NCBI RefSeq assembly: GCF_010093445.1
Contig: NZ_PDWW01000004.1
Coordinates: forward strand, 124,001-188,000
Direction of reading: 5' to 3'
Origin: Pseudoxanthomonas japonensis
Lineage (GTDB): Bacteria > Pseudomonadota > Gammaproteobacteria > Xanthomonadales > Xanthomonadaceae
Length of the DNA: 64,000 bases
Below are positions 28,587 through 37,005 of this stretch, piece after piece (positions within the stretch are counted from its first letter, which is position 1; every line of letters starts with the position of its first letter). A program made the position numbers and the translations under genes. The notes under the pieces are model-generated. The model saw only the letters and a program-made list of their open reading frames with translations, was not told the origin of the DNA and did no database searches.

Positions 28587-28643
28587 ATGCCTTCCACGAT
28601 GACCCGTGCTTTTTCCGTCCTCCGCCGTCCGGAGGCCTGCTGA
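28587..28643 (+). CDS. Possible 18-codon leader peptide between riboswitch and ribE
   Basis: A short frame reads MPSTMTRAFSVLRRPEAC and stops in a TGA that overlaps the ribE ATG (TGATG). It has a GAGAG ribosome-binding site 6 bp before its ATG. Ribosomes finishing this frame would pass through and open the hairpin that covers the ribE ribosome-binding site. I know of no described homologue; coding potential of so short a frame in GC-rich DNA is weak evidence. Confidence 0.35.
   Translation: MPSTMTRAFSVLRRPEAC
28619..28635 (+). promoter_or_regulatory. Hairpin covering the ribE ribosome-binding site (riboswitch expression platform)
   Basis: CCTCCG (28619-28624), loop CCGTC, CGGAGG (28630-28635). 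The 3' arm is the GGAGG ribosome-binding site 7 bp before the ribE ATG. The 5' arm can instead pair with CGGAGG at 28550-28555, which would free the site; that segment can also form its own small hairpin at 28550-28563. The three exclusive pairings are what a translational riboswitch needs, but which state FMN favours is inference. Confidence 0.55.
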
Positions 28644-29236
28644 TGTTCACCGGCATCATCGAAGGCGTCGGCCGCATCGTCGTGCTGGAATCCGTGGGCG
28701 GCGATGTCCGCCTGACGGTGGCCACCGGTTCGCTTCCGTTCGATGCCGTGCAACTCGGCGAAAGCATCGCGGTGAACGGCGTATGCCTGACCGTCATCGC
28801 GTTCGACGCCGCCAGCTTCCAGGCCGACGCCTCCACCGAGACGCTGTCGTTGACCACGCTGGGTGGCCTGAAGGAAGGCGCAGTCGTGAACCTGGAGCGC
28901 GCCATGCGCCCGACCGATCGTCTCGGCGGCCATCTGGTCAGTGGCCACGTGGATGGCGTGGGTCGCGTGCTGTCCGTCCACGACGATGCCCGTGCGCAGC
29001 GCTGGCGCTTCGCCGCCCCCGCGCCGCTGCTGAAGTACATCGCGAAGAAGGGCTCGATCTGCGTCGATGGCGTCAGCCTGACCGTCAACGACGTGGATGG
29101 CGAAGGCTTCGAGGTCGCGCTGATCCCGCACACCGTCTCGCATACCGCATTCGCCGCCACCGCGGTCGGCGATGCGGTGAACCTGGAGATCGACCTGGTG
29201 GCGCGCTACGTGGAGCGCCTGCTGGGTGCGCGCTGA
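28643..29236 (+). CDS. ribE: Riboflavin synthase, alpha chain
   Basis: The enzyme dismutates two 6,7-dimethyl-8-ribityllumazine molecules to riboflavin. The 197-residue protein has the family start MFTGIIEGVG and two homologous lumazine-binding barrels, with paired motifs SIAVNGVCLTV and SICVDGVSLTV, and GGHLVSGHVDGVG with the catalytic His region. Some annotations call it ribC. It is the first gene behind the FMN riboswitch and is followed by an inverted repeat and then ribB. Confidence 0.96.
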   Translation: MFTGIIEGVGRIVVLESVGGDVRLTVATGSLPFDAVQLGESIAVNGVCLTVIAFDAASFQADASTETLSLTTLGGLKEGAVVNLERAMRPTDRLGGHLVSGHVDGVGRVLSVHDDARAQRWRFAAPAPLLKYIAKKGSICVDGVSLTVNDVDGEGFEVALIPHTVSHTAFAATAVGDAVNLEIDLVARYVERLLGAR

Positions 29237-29274
29237 GTGGCGTCCGACCCGTCAATCGCACCGTCTCCCCTGCC

Positions 29275-29377
29275 GTCATCCCAGCGAACGCTGGGATCCA
29301 CGTTGACGTTGTTACTTCGCTGCCAAGACAGACGAAGCATCAGGATCAAGATGGATCCCAGCGTTCGCTGGGATGAC
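29275..29377. repeat. Inverted pair of palindromic repeats (family 2, copy B)
   Basis: The 26-bp arms at about 29275-29300 and 29352-29377 are exact reverse complements with CCCAGCGAACGCTGGGAT at their core, separated by about 51 bp. The right arm and the AGGATCAAGA before it match the copy at 4979-5084. It fills the gap between ribE and ribB within an otherwise co-directional gene set. Confidence 0.85.
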
Positions 29378-29408
29378 GATTCCCCCTCTGTTATCCGAGC
29401 ACTGAAAG

Positions 29409-30503
29409 ATGGCTTTTTCCCCGATCCCCGAACTCCTTGAAGAGATCCGCAACGGCCGCATGGTCGTCATCGTCGACGACGAGGACCGCGAGAACGAGGG
29501 CGACCTGATCATGGCCGCCGAACTGGTCAAGCCGTCGGACATCAACTTCATGGTCACCCATGCGCGCGGCCTCGTCTGCCTGTCGCTGACGCGCGAGCGC
29601 TGTGCGCAGCTGGGACTGGCCCCGATGGTGCAGACCAACACCGCGCAGTTCCACACCAACTTCACCGTCAGCATCGAGGCGGCCGAGGGCGTCACCACCG
29701 GCATTTCCGCCTACGACCGCGCGCACACCGTGCGCACGGCGGTGCGACCCGACGCGAAGCCAAGCGACCTCAGCCAGCCGGGCCACATCTTCCCGTTGAT
29801 CGCACAACCGGGTGGCGTGCTGACGCGCGCCGGCCACACCGAAGCGGCCAGCGACCTGCCGCTGCTGGCCGGGCTGGAGCCGGCCGGCGTGCTGGTGGAA
29901 GTGCTGAATCCCGACGGCAGCATGGCGAGGCGCCCGCAGCTGGAAGTGTTCGCGCGCGAGCATGGGCTGAAGATGGGCTCCATCGCCGACCTGATCGCGT
30001 ATCGGTTGGCCACCGAGCACACCGTCGAGCGCATCGACGCGCGCGACATCGAGACCGAATTCGGCCCGTTCCAACTGGTCACCTACCGCGACCGCATCGC
30101 CCACGACCTGCATTTCGCCCTGGTCCGCGGCACGCCCGACAAGGCCACGCCGACGCTGGTGCGCGTGCAGGTGGAGAATCCGCTGAGCGACCTGCTGCAC
30201 TGGCGGCGCGACGACTTCGGCGTGCATGCCACCGACGCGTTGCGCGCGATCGCGGCCGAAGGGCAGGGCGTGATGGTGGTGCTGTCCGAGCCGCGCAGCG
30301 CCGACGCGTTGCTGGCGCGCCTGCGCAAGCAGCCCGAGGTGCAGGCCAGCGCCAAGGACGTGGGCCAGTGGCGCCGCAACGGGGCGGGCGCGCAGATCCT
30401 GGCCGACCTGGGCCTGGGCCGGTTGCGGGTGCTGGGCACGCCGCGGCGGCAGGTCGGCCTGGCCGGGTTCGGCCTCGACGTGGTCGAGTACGTCCAGCCC
30501 TGA
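29409..30503 (+). CDS. ribB: 3,4-dihydroxy-2-butanone 4-phosphate synthase with degenerate GTP cyclohydrolase II domain
   Basis: The N-terminal domain (about residues 1-200) makes the four-carbon precursor of the lumazine ring from ribulose 5-phosphate; [20 protein letters not shown] holds the acidic Mg-binding residues, and [10 protein letters not shown] and GHTEAASDL are also conserved. The C-terminal domain (about 205-364) aligns in layout with GTP cyclohydrolase II but contains no cysteine at all, so the three zinc ligands are missing, and the usual TNNPRK is replaced by GTPRRQ. It should therefore lack cyclohydrolase activity. A true RibA must be encoded elsewhere. The gene lies between ribE and ribH. 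Confidence 0.93.
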   Translation: MAFSPIPELLEEIRNGRMVVIVDDEDRENEGDLIMAAELVKPSDINFMVTHARGLVCLSLTRERCAQLGLAPMVQTNTAQFHTNFTVSIEAAEGVTTGISAYDRAHTVRTAVRPDAKPSDLSQPGHIFPLIAQPGGVLTRAGHTEAASDLPLLAGLEPAGVLVEVLNPDGSMARRPQLEVFAREHGLKMGSIADLIAYRLATEHTVERIDARDIETEFGPFQLVTYRDRIAHDLHFALVRGTPDKATPTLVRVQVENPLSDLLHWRRDDFGVHATDALRAIAAEGQGVMVVLSEPRSADALLARLRKQPEVQASAKDVGQWRRNGAGAQILADLGLGRLRVLGTPRRQVGLAGFGLDVVEYVQP

Positions 30504-30567
30504 CCGGCCCCGGCAGACCGGCCGGTCGCCCCGGCTGGTAGACTTCCCCACCCCCAAGGAACCCGCC

Positions 30568-31035
30568 ATGTCCCACTACGAAGGCGATCTGCGCGCGCCC
30601 GACGGCGCCCGCTTCGCGATCATCGCCAGCCGCTGGAATCCGCGCATCACCGATGTGCTGGTCGCCGGCGCGCGGCAGAGCCTGGCCGGCAACGGCGTGG
30701 GCGAGGATGCGATCGACGTGGTGCGCGTGCCGGGCGCCTGGGAAATCCCGCTGGTGGCTGCGCGCCTGGCTGCCTCGGGCGACCACGCGGCGATCATCAC
30801 GCTGGGCTGCGTGATCCGTGGCGATACCCGCCACTATGAACATGTCGCCGACCGCTGCGCCGAGGGCCTGATGCGCGTGCAGCTCGACACCGGCGTGCCG
30901 GTGCTGAATGGCGTGCTGGCGGTGGAGCGCATCGAGGATGCGGAAGCCCGTGCCGGCGGCAGCCACGGCAACAAGGGCGAGGAAGCCGCGCTGGCCGCCA
31001 TCGAGATGGCGCAGCTGCTGGAACAGTTGCCGTAA
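30568..31035 (+). CDS. ribH: 6,7-dimethyl-8-ribityllumazine synthase
   Basis: RibH condenses the pyrimidine and the four-carbon unit to lumazine, the step before RibE. The 155-residue protein shows the family landmarks [50 protein letters not shown] with the catalytic His, and [20 protein letters not shown]. Length is normal for a capsid-forming or pentameric enzyme. nusB starts 22 bp later with a good ribosome-binding site, so the cluster continues as ribH-nusB-thiL as in E. coli. Confidence 0.96.
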   Translation: MSHYEGDLRAPDGARFAIIASRWNPRITDVLVAGARQSLAGNGVGEDAIDVVRVPGAWEIPLVAARLAASGDHAAIITLGCVIRGDTRHYEHVADRCAEGLMRVQLDTGVPVLNGVLAVERIEDAEARAGGSHGNKGEEAALAAIEMAQLLEQLP

Positions 31036-31057
31036 CCCCAGAATCGCAGGAGCCGAC

Positions 31058-31525
31058 GTGAGCCGACAACAACATCCCCACCGCAAGGACGGCGTCGATC
31101 CGGTCACGCGCGCACGTGCGCGCCGCCGCGCGCTGCAGGCCGTCTACGCATGGCAGATGTCGGGCGGTGAAGTCGGCCAGGTCATCGCGCAGTTCGCGCA
31201 CGAGCAGGCGCACGAGATCGCCGACCTCGAGTACTTCGAAGACCTGGTGCGCGGCGTGGTCCGCCATCGCGCCTCGCTGGACGAGGCGCTGCTGCCGTTC
31301 CTCGACCGCACGGTGGAGGAAGTCGATCCCATCGAGCGTGCGGTGCTGCGCATCGCCGCCTACGAACTGATCCACCGCCTCGACGTGCCGTACCGCGTGG
31401 TGCTGAACGAGGCGATCGAAACCGCCAAGCGCTTCGGTTCCGAGCACGGGCACACCTACATCAACGGCGTGCTCGACCATGCCGCCATCGAATGGCGCCC
31501 CGCCGAGGCGCAGGCGCGCCGCTGA
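31058..31525 (+). CDS. nusB: Transcription antitermination factor NusB
   Basis: NusB with NusE (S10) binds boxA RNA and supports rRNA antitermination. The 155-residue protein has ARRRALQAVYAWQMSGGEVG near the N-terminus, DPIERAVLRIAAYELIHR, VPYRVVLNEAIETAKRFGSE and the final INGVLDHAA, all NusB signatures. The start is GTG at 31058, preceded by AGGAG with 5-bp spacing; a longer frame runs through the ribH coding region and is rejected. The next gene starts 1 bp after the stop. Confidence 0.95.
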   Translation: MSRQQHPHRKDGVDPVTRARARRRALQAVYAWQMSGGEVGQVIAQFAHEQAHEIADLEYFEDLVRGVVRHRASLDEALLPFLDRTVEEVDPIERAVLRIAAYELIHRLDVPYRVVLNEAIETAKRFGSEHGHTYINGVLDHAAIEWRPAEAQARR

Positions 31526-31526
31526 C

Positions 31527-31778
31527 GTGCCGGCCGGCAACGCGCGCTTTCCAAGCGACGAACGCGATGCGCTGCTCGCGCTGAGGGGCGTCGGCCCCAC
31601 CGTCGTGCAACGGCTCGAACAGATGGGTATCGCCTCGCTGCGGCAACTGGCCGCGGCGGAACCATCGGAGATCGTCGCCAGCGCGGCCGGCCTCACCGGG
31701 TCTACCTGCTGGAAGAACAGCCCGCAGGCGCGCGCGGCGATCCAGTCCGCCGTCGACTTCGCGCGATCGCGCACCTGA
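31527..31778 (+). CDS. Small helix-hairpin-helix protein
   Basis: The 83-residue protein has a helix-hairpin-helix core, LLALRGVGPTVVQRLEQMGI followed by SLRQLAAAEPSEIVASAAGL, as seen in many DNA-binding or protein-interaction modules. A C-terminal helix SPQARAAIQSAVDFARSR follows. Start is GTG, directly after the nusB stop, and thiL begins 7 bp after its own stop, so it is embedded in the nusB-thiL operon. A longer frame overlaps nusB. I cannot name a function. Confidence 0.75.
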   Translation: MPAGNARFPSDERDALLALRGVGPTVVQRLEQMGIASLRQLAAAEPSEIVASAAGLTGSTCWKNSPQARAAIQSAVDFARSRT

Positions 31779-31785
31779 CGCCGCC

Positions 31786-32739
31786 ATGGGCGCTGGCGAA
31801 TTCGACCTGATCGCCCGCATCCGCGCACGCGCGGGCACGCGCGACGACATCGTGCTCGGGATCGGCGACGACGCCGCGCTGCTGGCGCCGCCGCCCGGCA
31901 GGCATCTGGTGGTTACCGCCGACACCTTGAACGACGGCGTCCATTTCCCGCATGGCACGCTGCCGGCCGACCTCGGCTGGAAGGCGCTGGCGGTGAACCT
32001 GTCCGATCTCGCCTCGATGGGCGCCGAACCGGCGTGGTGCACGCTGTCGCTGTCGTTGCCGCAGGGCGATACGGCGTGGATCGACGGCTTCCTCGATGGC
32101 TTCCTTGCGCTGGCCCGTGAGCATGGCATCGTGCTGGTGGGCGGTGATACGACGCGCGGCCCGCTGTCGGTGTCGGTGACCGCGATGGGATTCGTCGATG
32201 CCGGTCGCGCGCTGCGTCGTGACGGCGCGCGCGTCGGCGATGACGTCTGGGTGACCGGGACGCTGGGCGACGCGGCCGGCGCGCTGGCGCTGCTGGAGCG
32301 TGATCCGGTCGGTGTGCTGCGTTTGCGGCTGGACCGGCCCACGCCGCGCGTGGAGGCAGGTCGCGCGCTGGTCGGGATTGCCACCGCCTGCGTCGATGTC
32401 TCCGACGGCCTGTTGGCCGACCTCGGCCACATCGTGTCGCGCAGCGGCGTGGCGGCACAGGTCGACGTCGGTGCTTTGCCGGTATCGGAGGCGCTGCGCG
32501 CGTCTTTCGATGAAGCGACACGCCTCGCCATGCAGGCCGGTGGCGGCGACGACTACGAGCTCTGCTTTACCGCACCGCCCGAAGCGCGTGCAGGCATCGA
32601 TGCCGTGTCATTGCAGTTCGGTCTACGGATCACGCGCATCGGCCGCATCATGACCGGCGAGGGCGTACATCCGCTGGATGCCGATGGACGGACATGGTCA
32701 CCGCCACGACGCGGTTACGACCACTTCGCGGCGCTTTGA
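31786..32739 (+). CDS. thiL: Thiamine-monophosphate kinase
   Basis: ThiL phosphorylates thiamine monophosphate to thiamine diphosphate, the active cofactor. The 317-residue protein starts GAGEFDLIARIRARAG and has the ATP/Mg motifs VLGIGDDAALLAPPPG, TADTLNDGVHFP, GWKALAVNLSDLASMGAEP, VLVGGDTTRGPLSVSVTAMG and the later CVDVSDGLLADLGH. Length is normal. It follows nusB and the helix-hairpin-helix gene as in other Gammaproteobacteria (pgpA usually follows, but here a convergent oxidase gene does). Confidence 0.95.
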   Translation: MGAGEFDLIARIRARAGTRDDIVLGIGDDAALLAPPPGRHLVVTADTLNDGVHFPHGTLPADLGWKALAVNLSDLASMGAEPAWCTLSLSLPQGDTAWIDGFLDGFLALAREHGIVLVGGDTTRGPLSVSVTAMGFVDAGRALRRDGARVGDDVWVTGTLGDAAGALALLERDPVGVLRLRLDRPTPRVEAGRALVGIATACVDVSDGLLADLGHIVSRSGVAAQVDVGALPVSEALRASFDEATRLAMQAGGGDDYELCFTAPPEARAGIDAVSLQFGLRITRIGRIMTGEGVHPLDADGRTWSPPRRGYDHFAAL

Positions 32740-32746
32740 GCCTGTT

Positions 32747-32882
32747 GTAGGAGCGACGTGAGTCGCGACCGTAGGTCGTCGGTGCACGTCGATCATCAGA
32801 AAGCCGGCGAGCGAGAGGCAACATGCTGTCGGTGGTCTTCTGGTCGGGCACGGTACGCGGTCGCGACTGACGTCGCTCCTAC
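32747..32882. repeat. Inverted pair of REP-like elements (family 1, copy C)
   Basis: Arms at 32747-32770 and 32859-32882 have GTAG heads. The right arm has one substitution in the central GTGA. They lie between convergent thiL and the FAD oxidase gene, with 88 bp between the arms. The right arm overlaps the 3' end of the oxidase gene, and its head supplies the TAG stop codon. Confidence 0.85.
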
Positions 32883-34267
32883 AGGGCTTCCCGCGGCGGC
32901 AATACCTTGCCCGGATTGAGAATGCCGTCGGGATCGAGCGCCACCTTCACGGCATGCATCGCGTCGAGCGTCGCCGCGCTGAACGCATCGGCCATGTAAT
33001 CGCGCTTGCTCAGGCCGATACCGTGTTCGCCCGAGAGCGTGCCGTCCAGCGCCAGTACCCGTGCGAACACCTTCGGCAGCGCCGCCTGCGCACGTGCGGT
33101 TTCGTCCGCGTCGCCGTCGTCGTACATGATGTTCACGTGCAGGTTGCCGTTGCCGGCGTGGCCGAACACCACGATCGGCAGCGCAGCGTCGACCGACAGC
33201 GCTTCCATCGCCGCCACGAGGTCGGGGATGCGCGAGACCGGTACCACCACGTCCTCGTTGATCTTGCCGGGCCTGATCGTGCGCAGCGCCGGCGACAGCG
33301 CGCGCCGAGCCGCCCATAGACGGTCGCGCGCGCTGCCATCGGCGGCGACATCCAGTGCCATCATGCCGTCGCCTTCCGCGGCGTCGGCGAGCGCCTGCAA
33401 CGCGTACGGCAAGGTGTCCTCGTCGCCATCGGCTTCGACCAGCAGCATGGCACCGGCCTCCGGCACGTCGCTGCCGTTGTGACGGATCAGCGCGATGGCG
33501 CTGCGGTCCATGAATTCCAGCATCGCCGGTGTCGCCGGCCGCGCCATGATGCGCGATACCGCCGCCGCCGCGGTGGCGGCGTCCCGGTAGAGCACACGCA
33601 GGCCGGCCTGCGCACGCGGTCGCGGTGCGAGTTTCAGGGTCGCTTCGACGATGATCGCGAGCGTGCCTTCGCTGCCGACGATCAGATGGGTGAGGTCGTA
33701 GCCGGTCGCATCCTTGGTGTACGCGCCGCCGCAGCGGATCAGATCGCCCGCACCGGTCACCGCGACCAGGCCGAGTACGTTGTCGCGCGCGGTGCCGTAC
33801 TTCACCGCGCGTGGCCCACCCGCATTGGTGGCGAGATTGCCGCCCACGCTGCAGGCATCCGCGCTCGACGGGTCCGGCGGCCAGAACAGGCCGTGCGGCG
33901 CGAGTGCCAGCTGCAGTTCGCCATTCAGAACGCCCGGCTGCACCACCACGCAGCGATCCGCGGCGCGGATGTCGACGACGCGGTCCATGCGCGCGAACGA
34001 CACCACCACGCCGCCCTGCGTCGGCACGGCGGCACCGGTCGTTCCGGTGCCCGCGCCTCGCGCGATGATCGGCACGCGATGCGAGCGACAGGCGCGCACC
34101 ACCGCGACGACATCGTCCTGCGTTCGTGGCAACGCGACGGCCGCCGGCATGGCCCATCGCCGCGAATCGTCGCCGCCGAAGGGTCGGCAGGCCTCGCCGG
34201 TCAGCCAGCCGTCGCCGAGGCGGGTCGACATCGCGTCGTGCAGGGCGGAAGGAAGGTGAGCATCCAT
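32879..34267 (-). CDS. FAD-binding oxidase of the GlcD/D-lactate dehydrogenase type
   Basis: The 462-residue flavoprotein has the PCMH-type FAD domain: PIIARGAGTGTTGAAVPTQG, SADACSVGGNLATNAGGPRA and GLVAVTGAGDLIRCGG, then the C-terminal substrate domain with IVVFGHAGNGNLHVNIMYDD (His ligands of the active site) and SGEHGIGLSKRDYM. It should oxidise a 2-hydroxy acid such as D-lactate, glycolate or 2-hydroxyglutarate and feed electrons to quinone or another carrier. No GlcE/GlcF partner is adjacent. The start is ATG at 34267 (MDAHLPSALHDAM); an upstream extension would overlap yraN. The stop codon is supplied by a repeat element. Confidence 0.9.
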   Translation of the reverse strand: MDAHLPSALHDAMSTRLGDGWLTGEACRPFGGDDSRRWAMPAAVALPRTQDDVVAVVRACRSHRVPIIARGAGTGTTGAAVPTQGGVVVSFARMDRVVDIRAADRCVVVQPGVLNGELQLALAPHGLFWPPDPSSADACSVGGNLATNAGGPRAVKYGTARDNVLGLVAVTGAGDLIRCGGAYTKDATGYDLTHLIVGSEGTLAIIVEATLKLAPRPRAQAGLRVLYRDAATAAAAVSRIMARPATPAMLEFMDRSAIALIRHNGSDVPEAGAMLLVEADGDEDTLPYALQALADAAEGDGMMALDVAADGSARDRLWAARRALSPALRTIRPGKINEDVVVPVSRIPDLVAAMEALSVDAALPIVVFGHAGNGNLHVNIMYDDGDADETARAQAALPKVFARVLALDGTLSGEHGIGLSKRDYMADAFSAATLDAMHAVKVALDPDGILNPGKVLPPREAL

Positions 34268-34290
34268 CGCGCCATTGTAGGTGTCGCCGG

Positions 34291-34680
34291 TCAGATCTCG
34301 TCGGCCCTGAAGGCGTCGCGGATCCAGTCGAGCTGCGGTGCGTCGGGATCGCCCTGCGCGTCGACCACGTCGAAGCGGCACGGCGCGTCGGCGAGCGCAG
34401 GATGGTCCTGGAGGAAGCGCTGCGCCGCATGCACCAGCCGGCGGCGCTTGCCGATGTCGACGGAGGCCGCGCCGCCGCCGAATGCCTGCGACTGGCGATA
34501 ACGCACTTCGACGAATACCACCGCCAGTGTACCGGGCCGGAGGGCGTCCTGCATCACCAGGTCGAGTTCGCCGCCGCGGTAGTTCGCGTTGGTGGCGAGC
34601 TCCGTCAGCCCTGCGCGGAGCAGCAGTGCGCGCGCGGCGACTTCGACGGCGTGCCCGCGGGCGCGCCGGTCAACCGCCAT
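34291..34680 (-). CDS. yraN: UPF0102 family protein (YraN-like nuclease fold)
   Basis: The 129-residue protein is a predicted Holliday-junction-resolvase-like nuclease of unknown role. It has the typical [20 protein letters not shown] start, the catalytic-core pattern [13 protein letters not shown] then [16 protein letters not shown] (E, D and E-x-K-like arrangement, here E-V-R) and [17 protein letters not shown]. Its ATG lies within the last codons of lpoA (11-bp overlap), an arrangement shared with E. coli yraM-yraN. The Lys usual in ExK is Arg here, as in some homologues. Confidence 0.92.
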   Translation of the reverse strand: MAVDRRARGHAVEVAARALLLRAGLTELATNANYRGGELDLVMQDALRPGTLAVVFVEVRYRQSQAFGGGAASVDIGKRRRLVHAAQRFLQDHPALADAPCRFDVVDAQGDPDAPQLDWIRDAFRADEI

Positions 34681-36088
34681 CCGCGATCGGGGCAGGACGG
34701 CCGCCAGCGAACGTCGACCACGACGGCGTGCGCACGACGTTGCCGAAGCCGTCCAGCTGCAGGCGACCGGTGGCGCCGCGCAGCTCGGCATTCGCACCCG
34801 TCGCCAGCTTTTCCAGGTAAGCGGTCAGCAGCCACGCGTCGTAGCCGAACGCGAACAGGCGCGCGGCCGGACCGCGGGCGGTCGGCACGCGCTCGCCGGT
34901 GATGCTGGCGGCGGGCAGGGCCGGCACGCCCCGCGACGTCCACGCCTCGGTCGGGAACGCGATGCCATCCAGCGCCATGTCTTCTTCCGGCTTGCCGGTG
35001 CCCGAGGTCAGCTGCGAGGTGCCCACGCGTGTCTTGCCGCCCAGGCCGGCCAGCGCCAGTTGCGGCGTCAGCGCGCGCGCGGTGCCGCCACGCACGGCCA
35101 GGAACACCGCATCGGCGCCCTCCTGTGCGGCGGTGGCCAGCACGGCCGACAGGTCGCCCGGCGCATCCTGCACGCGGATCACGCGCGTGACCTTGCCGCC
35201 CCGCTCGGCGAAGCGTGCCGCGAACGCCTGCGAGGCGCGGCGGCCGTTGTCGTCGCTGCCTTCGATGACCAGCGCCGCACGACGCTCGCGCGCGAACAGG
35301 TATTCCGCCGCGGCCAGGCCGTCGTCTTCGGGTGCCAGCGAGAATCCGGCATTGCCTTCCGGCACGGCCACCGTGCCGCGGTTCAGCACCAGCAGCGGCG
35401 TGGCCAGCTGCGGCTGCTGGAACAGCGCGCTCACTTCATCGCGGCCAAGCGGGCCGATCACGAAATCGGCGCCCTCGGCGGCAGCACGCGCGTAGGCGGC
35501 GGTCGCGCCCGCGGCGGTGCCGGTGGTGTCGTAGAACTGGATATCGGGACGGCGACGGCGTTCGCCGTAGTAGCCCGCCAGCAGACCATCGCGAACGGGC
35601 GCGGCGGCGGTGGCGAGGTTGCCCGACAGCGGCAGCAGCACGGCCAGTTTCATCGGTGGACGGTAGCCGTCGGATTCGGCCGGCGGACGATTGCCTGCGT
35701 CGAAGCGCCACCGCGTGCCGCGATCGAACGGGCGCGGCAGCGGCAGGCCGCGGCGTTGCAGCGCGCGACCTGCGAAGTTGTACAGCGGGTCCCCGGACGG
35801 CAGCGCGGCGGCATCCCGGGTCAGGGTGGCGTCGTCGAGCGTTGCCAGCAGGCGGTCGATCTCGCGGGCGTTGTCGCTGCGGGCCTGCCCACTGAGGGCG
35901 GCATCCTGGCGGGCCAGGGTGGCGGCATTGGCGAACGCGGGCGCGAAACGCGCCGCCGACGTGGCAGGGCCTGCGCCCGGCGTGGTCGCGCAGCTGGCCA
36001 GCAGGGCCACCAGCAGCAGGGCCACGAGGGTCCGTGCGGGACGGAGGCGTGCGGAAAGCGTGCGTGCGACAGGCAGGTCCAAGGGCAT
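34670..36088 (-). CDS. lpoA: Penicillin-binding protein activator LpoA
   Basis: LpoA is an outer-membrane lipoprotein that reaches through the periplasm to activate PBP1a. The 472-residue protein has a lipoprotein signal with lipobox LLASC (Cys33). The N-terminal helical (TPR-like) domain is reduced to about 90 residues, much less than in E. coli LpoA, and is followed by a periplasmic-binding-protein-like domain starting [20 protein letters not shown] and containing [19 protein letters not shown] and [16 protein letters not shown]. It is divergent from rsmI with a 62-bp gap and overlaps yraN, as in other Gammaproteobacteria. Confidence 0.88.
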   Translation of the reverse strand: MPLDLPVARTLSARLRPARTLVALLLVALLASCATTPGAGPATSAARFAPAFANAATLARQDAALSGQARSDNAREIDRLLATLDDATLTRDAAALPSGDPLYNFAGRALQRRGLPLPRPFDRGTRWRFDAGNRPPAESDGYRPPMKLAVLLPLSGNLATAAAPVRDGLLAGYYGERRRRPDIQFYDTTGTAAGATAAYARAAAEGADFVIGPLGRDEVSALFQQPQLATPLLVLNRGTVAVPEGNAGFSLAPEDDGLAAAEYLFARERRAALVIEGSDDNGRRASQAFAARFAERGGKVTRVIRVQDAPGDLSAVLATAAQEGADAVFLAVRGGTARALTPQLALAGLGGKTRVGTSQLTSGTGKPEEDMALDGIAFPTEAWTSRGVPALPAASITGERVPTARGPAARLFAFGYDAWLLTAYLEKLATGANAELRGATGRLQLDGFGNVVRTPSWSTFAGGRPAPIADGG

Positions 36089-36150
36089 CGTCGATGTTCA
36101 GGCAGGGGAACCGGCTACGATTCTACCCCCAGCCACCGAGCCCCACTGGA

Positions 36151-36972
36151 ATGCCAGCCGGAACCCTGTTCATCGTCGCCACCCCGATCGGCAACCTGGG
36201 CGACCTGACGCCACGTGCGCTGGAGACCCTGCGTGGCGTGGCGGCGATCTGCGCGGAGGACACCCGTCGCAGCGGCCAGCTGATGGCGCACTTCGGGGTG
36301 TCCACACCGTTGATCGCCCTGCACGAGCACAACGAGGACGCGCTGGCCCAGCGCGTGGTCGAGCGCCTGCTGGCCGGCGACTCGCTGGCGCTGGTCAGCG
36401 ACGCCGGCACGCCACTGGTCAGCGACCCCGGCTTCCGCCTGGTCCGCGCTGCGCGCGCGGCGGGCATCAAGGTCAGTCCTCTGCCGGGCGCGTGTGCCGC
36501 CATCGCCGCACTGAGCGTGGCCGGGCTGCCCAGCGATCGCTTCACCTTCGAAGGCTTCCTGCCCGCCAAGGCCTCGGCGCGGCGCGAACAGCTGCAGCGG
36601 CTGGCGGGCGAGACGCGCACGCTGGTGTTCTACGAATCCTCGCACCGCATCACCGAATCGCTGGCCGACATGCGCACCGCCTTCGGCGACGACCGCCCCG
36701 CGGTGCTGGCGCGCGAACTGACCAAGCTGTTCGAAACCGTCATGGACGGCACGCTGTCCGAGCTGCAGGCGCGCGTCGAGGCCGATGACAACCAGCGCAA
36801 GGGCGAGTTCGTCGTGATGGTGCAGGGGACCGCCGACGACGAGGCAGCGCAACTGGTGGAAGGTCGTCGCGTCTACGCGCTGCTCAACGCGCACCTGCCG
36901 CCGTCCGCCGCCGCGAAACTGGCGGCGGAGATCACCGGCGCGCCGAGAAAGGAGTTGTATGGCGCGCGATAG
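36151..36972 (+). CDS. rsmI: 16S rRNA (cytidine1402-2'-O)-methyltransferase
   Basis: RsmI methylates C1402 of 16S rRNA, with RsmH acting on the same nucleotide; rsmH is also in this window. The 273-residue protein has the tetrapyrrole-methylase fold: GTLFIVATPIGNLGDLTPRA, CAEDTRRSGQLMAHFGV, LVSDAGTPLVSDPGFRLV, PLPGACAAIAALSVAGLP and FEGFLPAKASARREQL. The start is ATG at 36151; a longer frame encodes nothing recognisable. The gene is divergent from lpoA. Confidence 0.95.
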   Translation: MPAGTLFIVATPIGNLGDLTPRALETLRGVAAICAEDTRRSGQLMAHFGVSTPLIALHEHNEDALAQRVVERLLAGDSLALVSDAGTPLVSDPGFRLVRAARAAGIKVSPLPGACAAIAALSVAGLPSDRFTFEGFLPAKASARREQLQRLAGETRTLVFYESSHRITESLADMRTAFGDDRPAVLARELTKLFETVMDGTLSELQARVEADDNQRKGEFVVMVQGTADDEAAQLVEGRRVYALLNAHLPPSAAAKLAAEITGAPRKELYGAR

Positions 36973-37005
36973 TGGGCCTTGTTGGCTGGACTCGGATGAA
37001 AGGGG

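Noticed and set aside
30908-31057. A 50-codon upstream extension of nusB
   Set aside because: It lies in ribH coding sequence in another frame. The GTG at 31058 has a good ribosome-binding site and gives the normal length.
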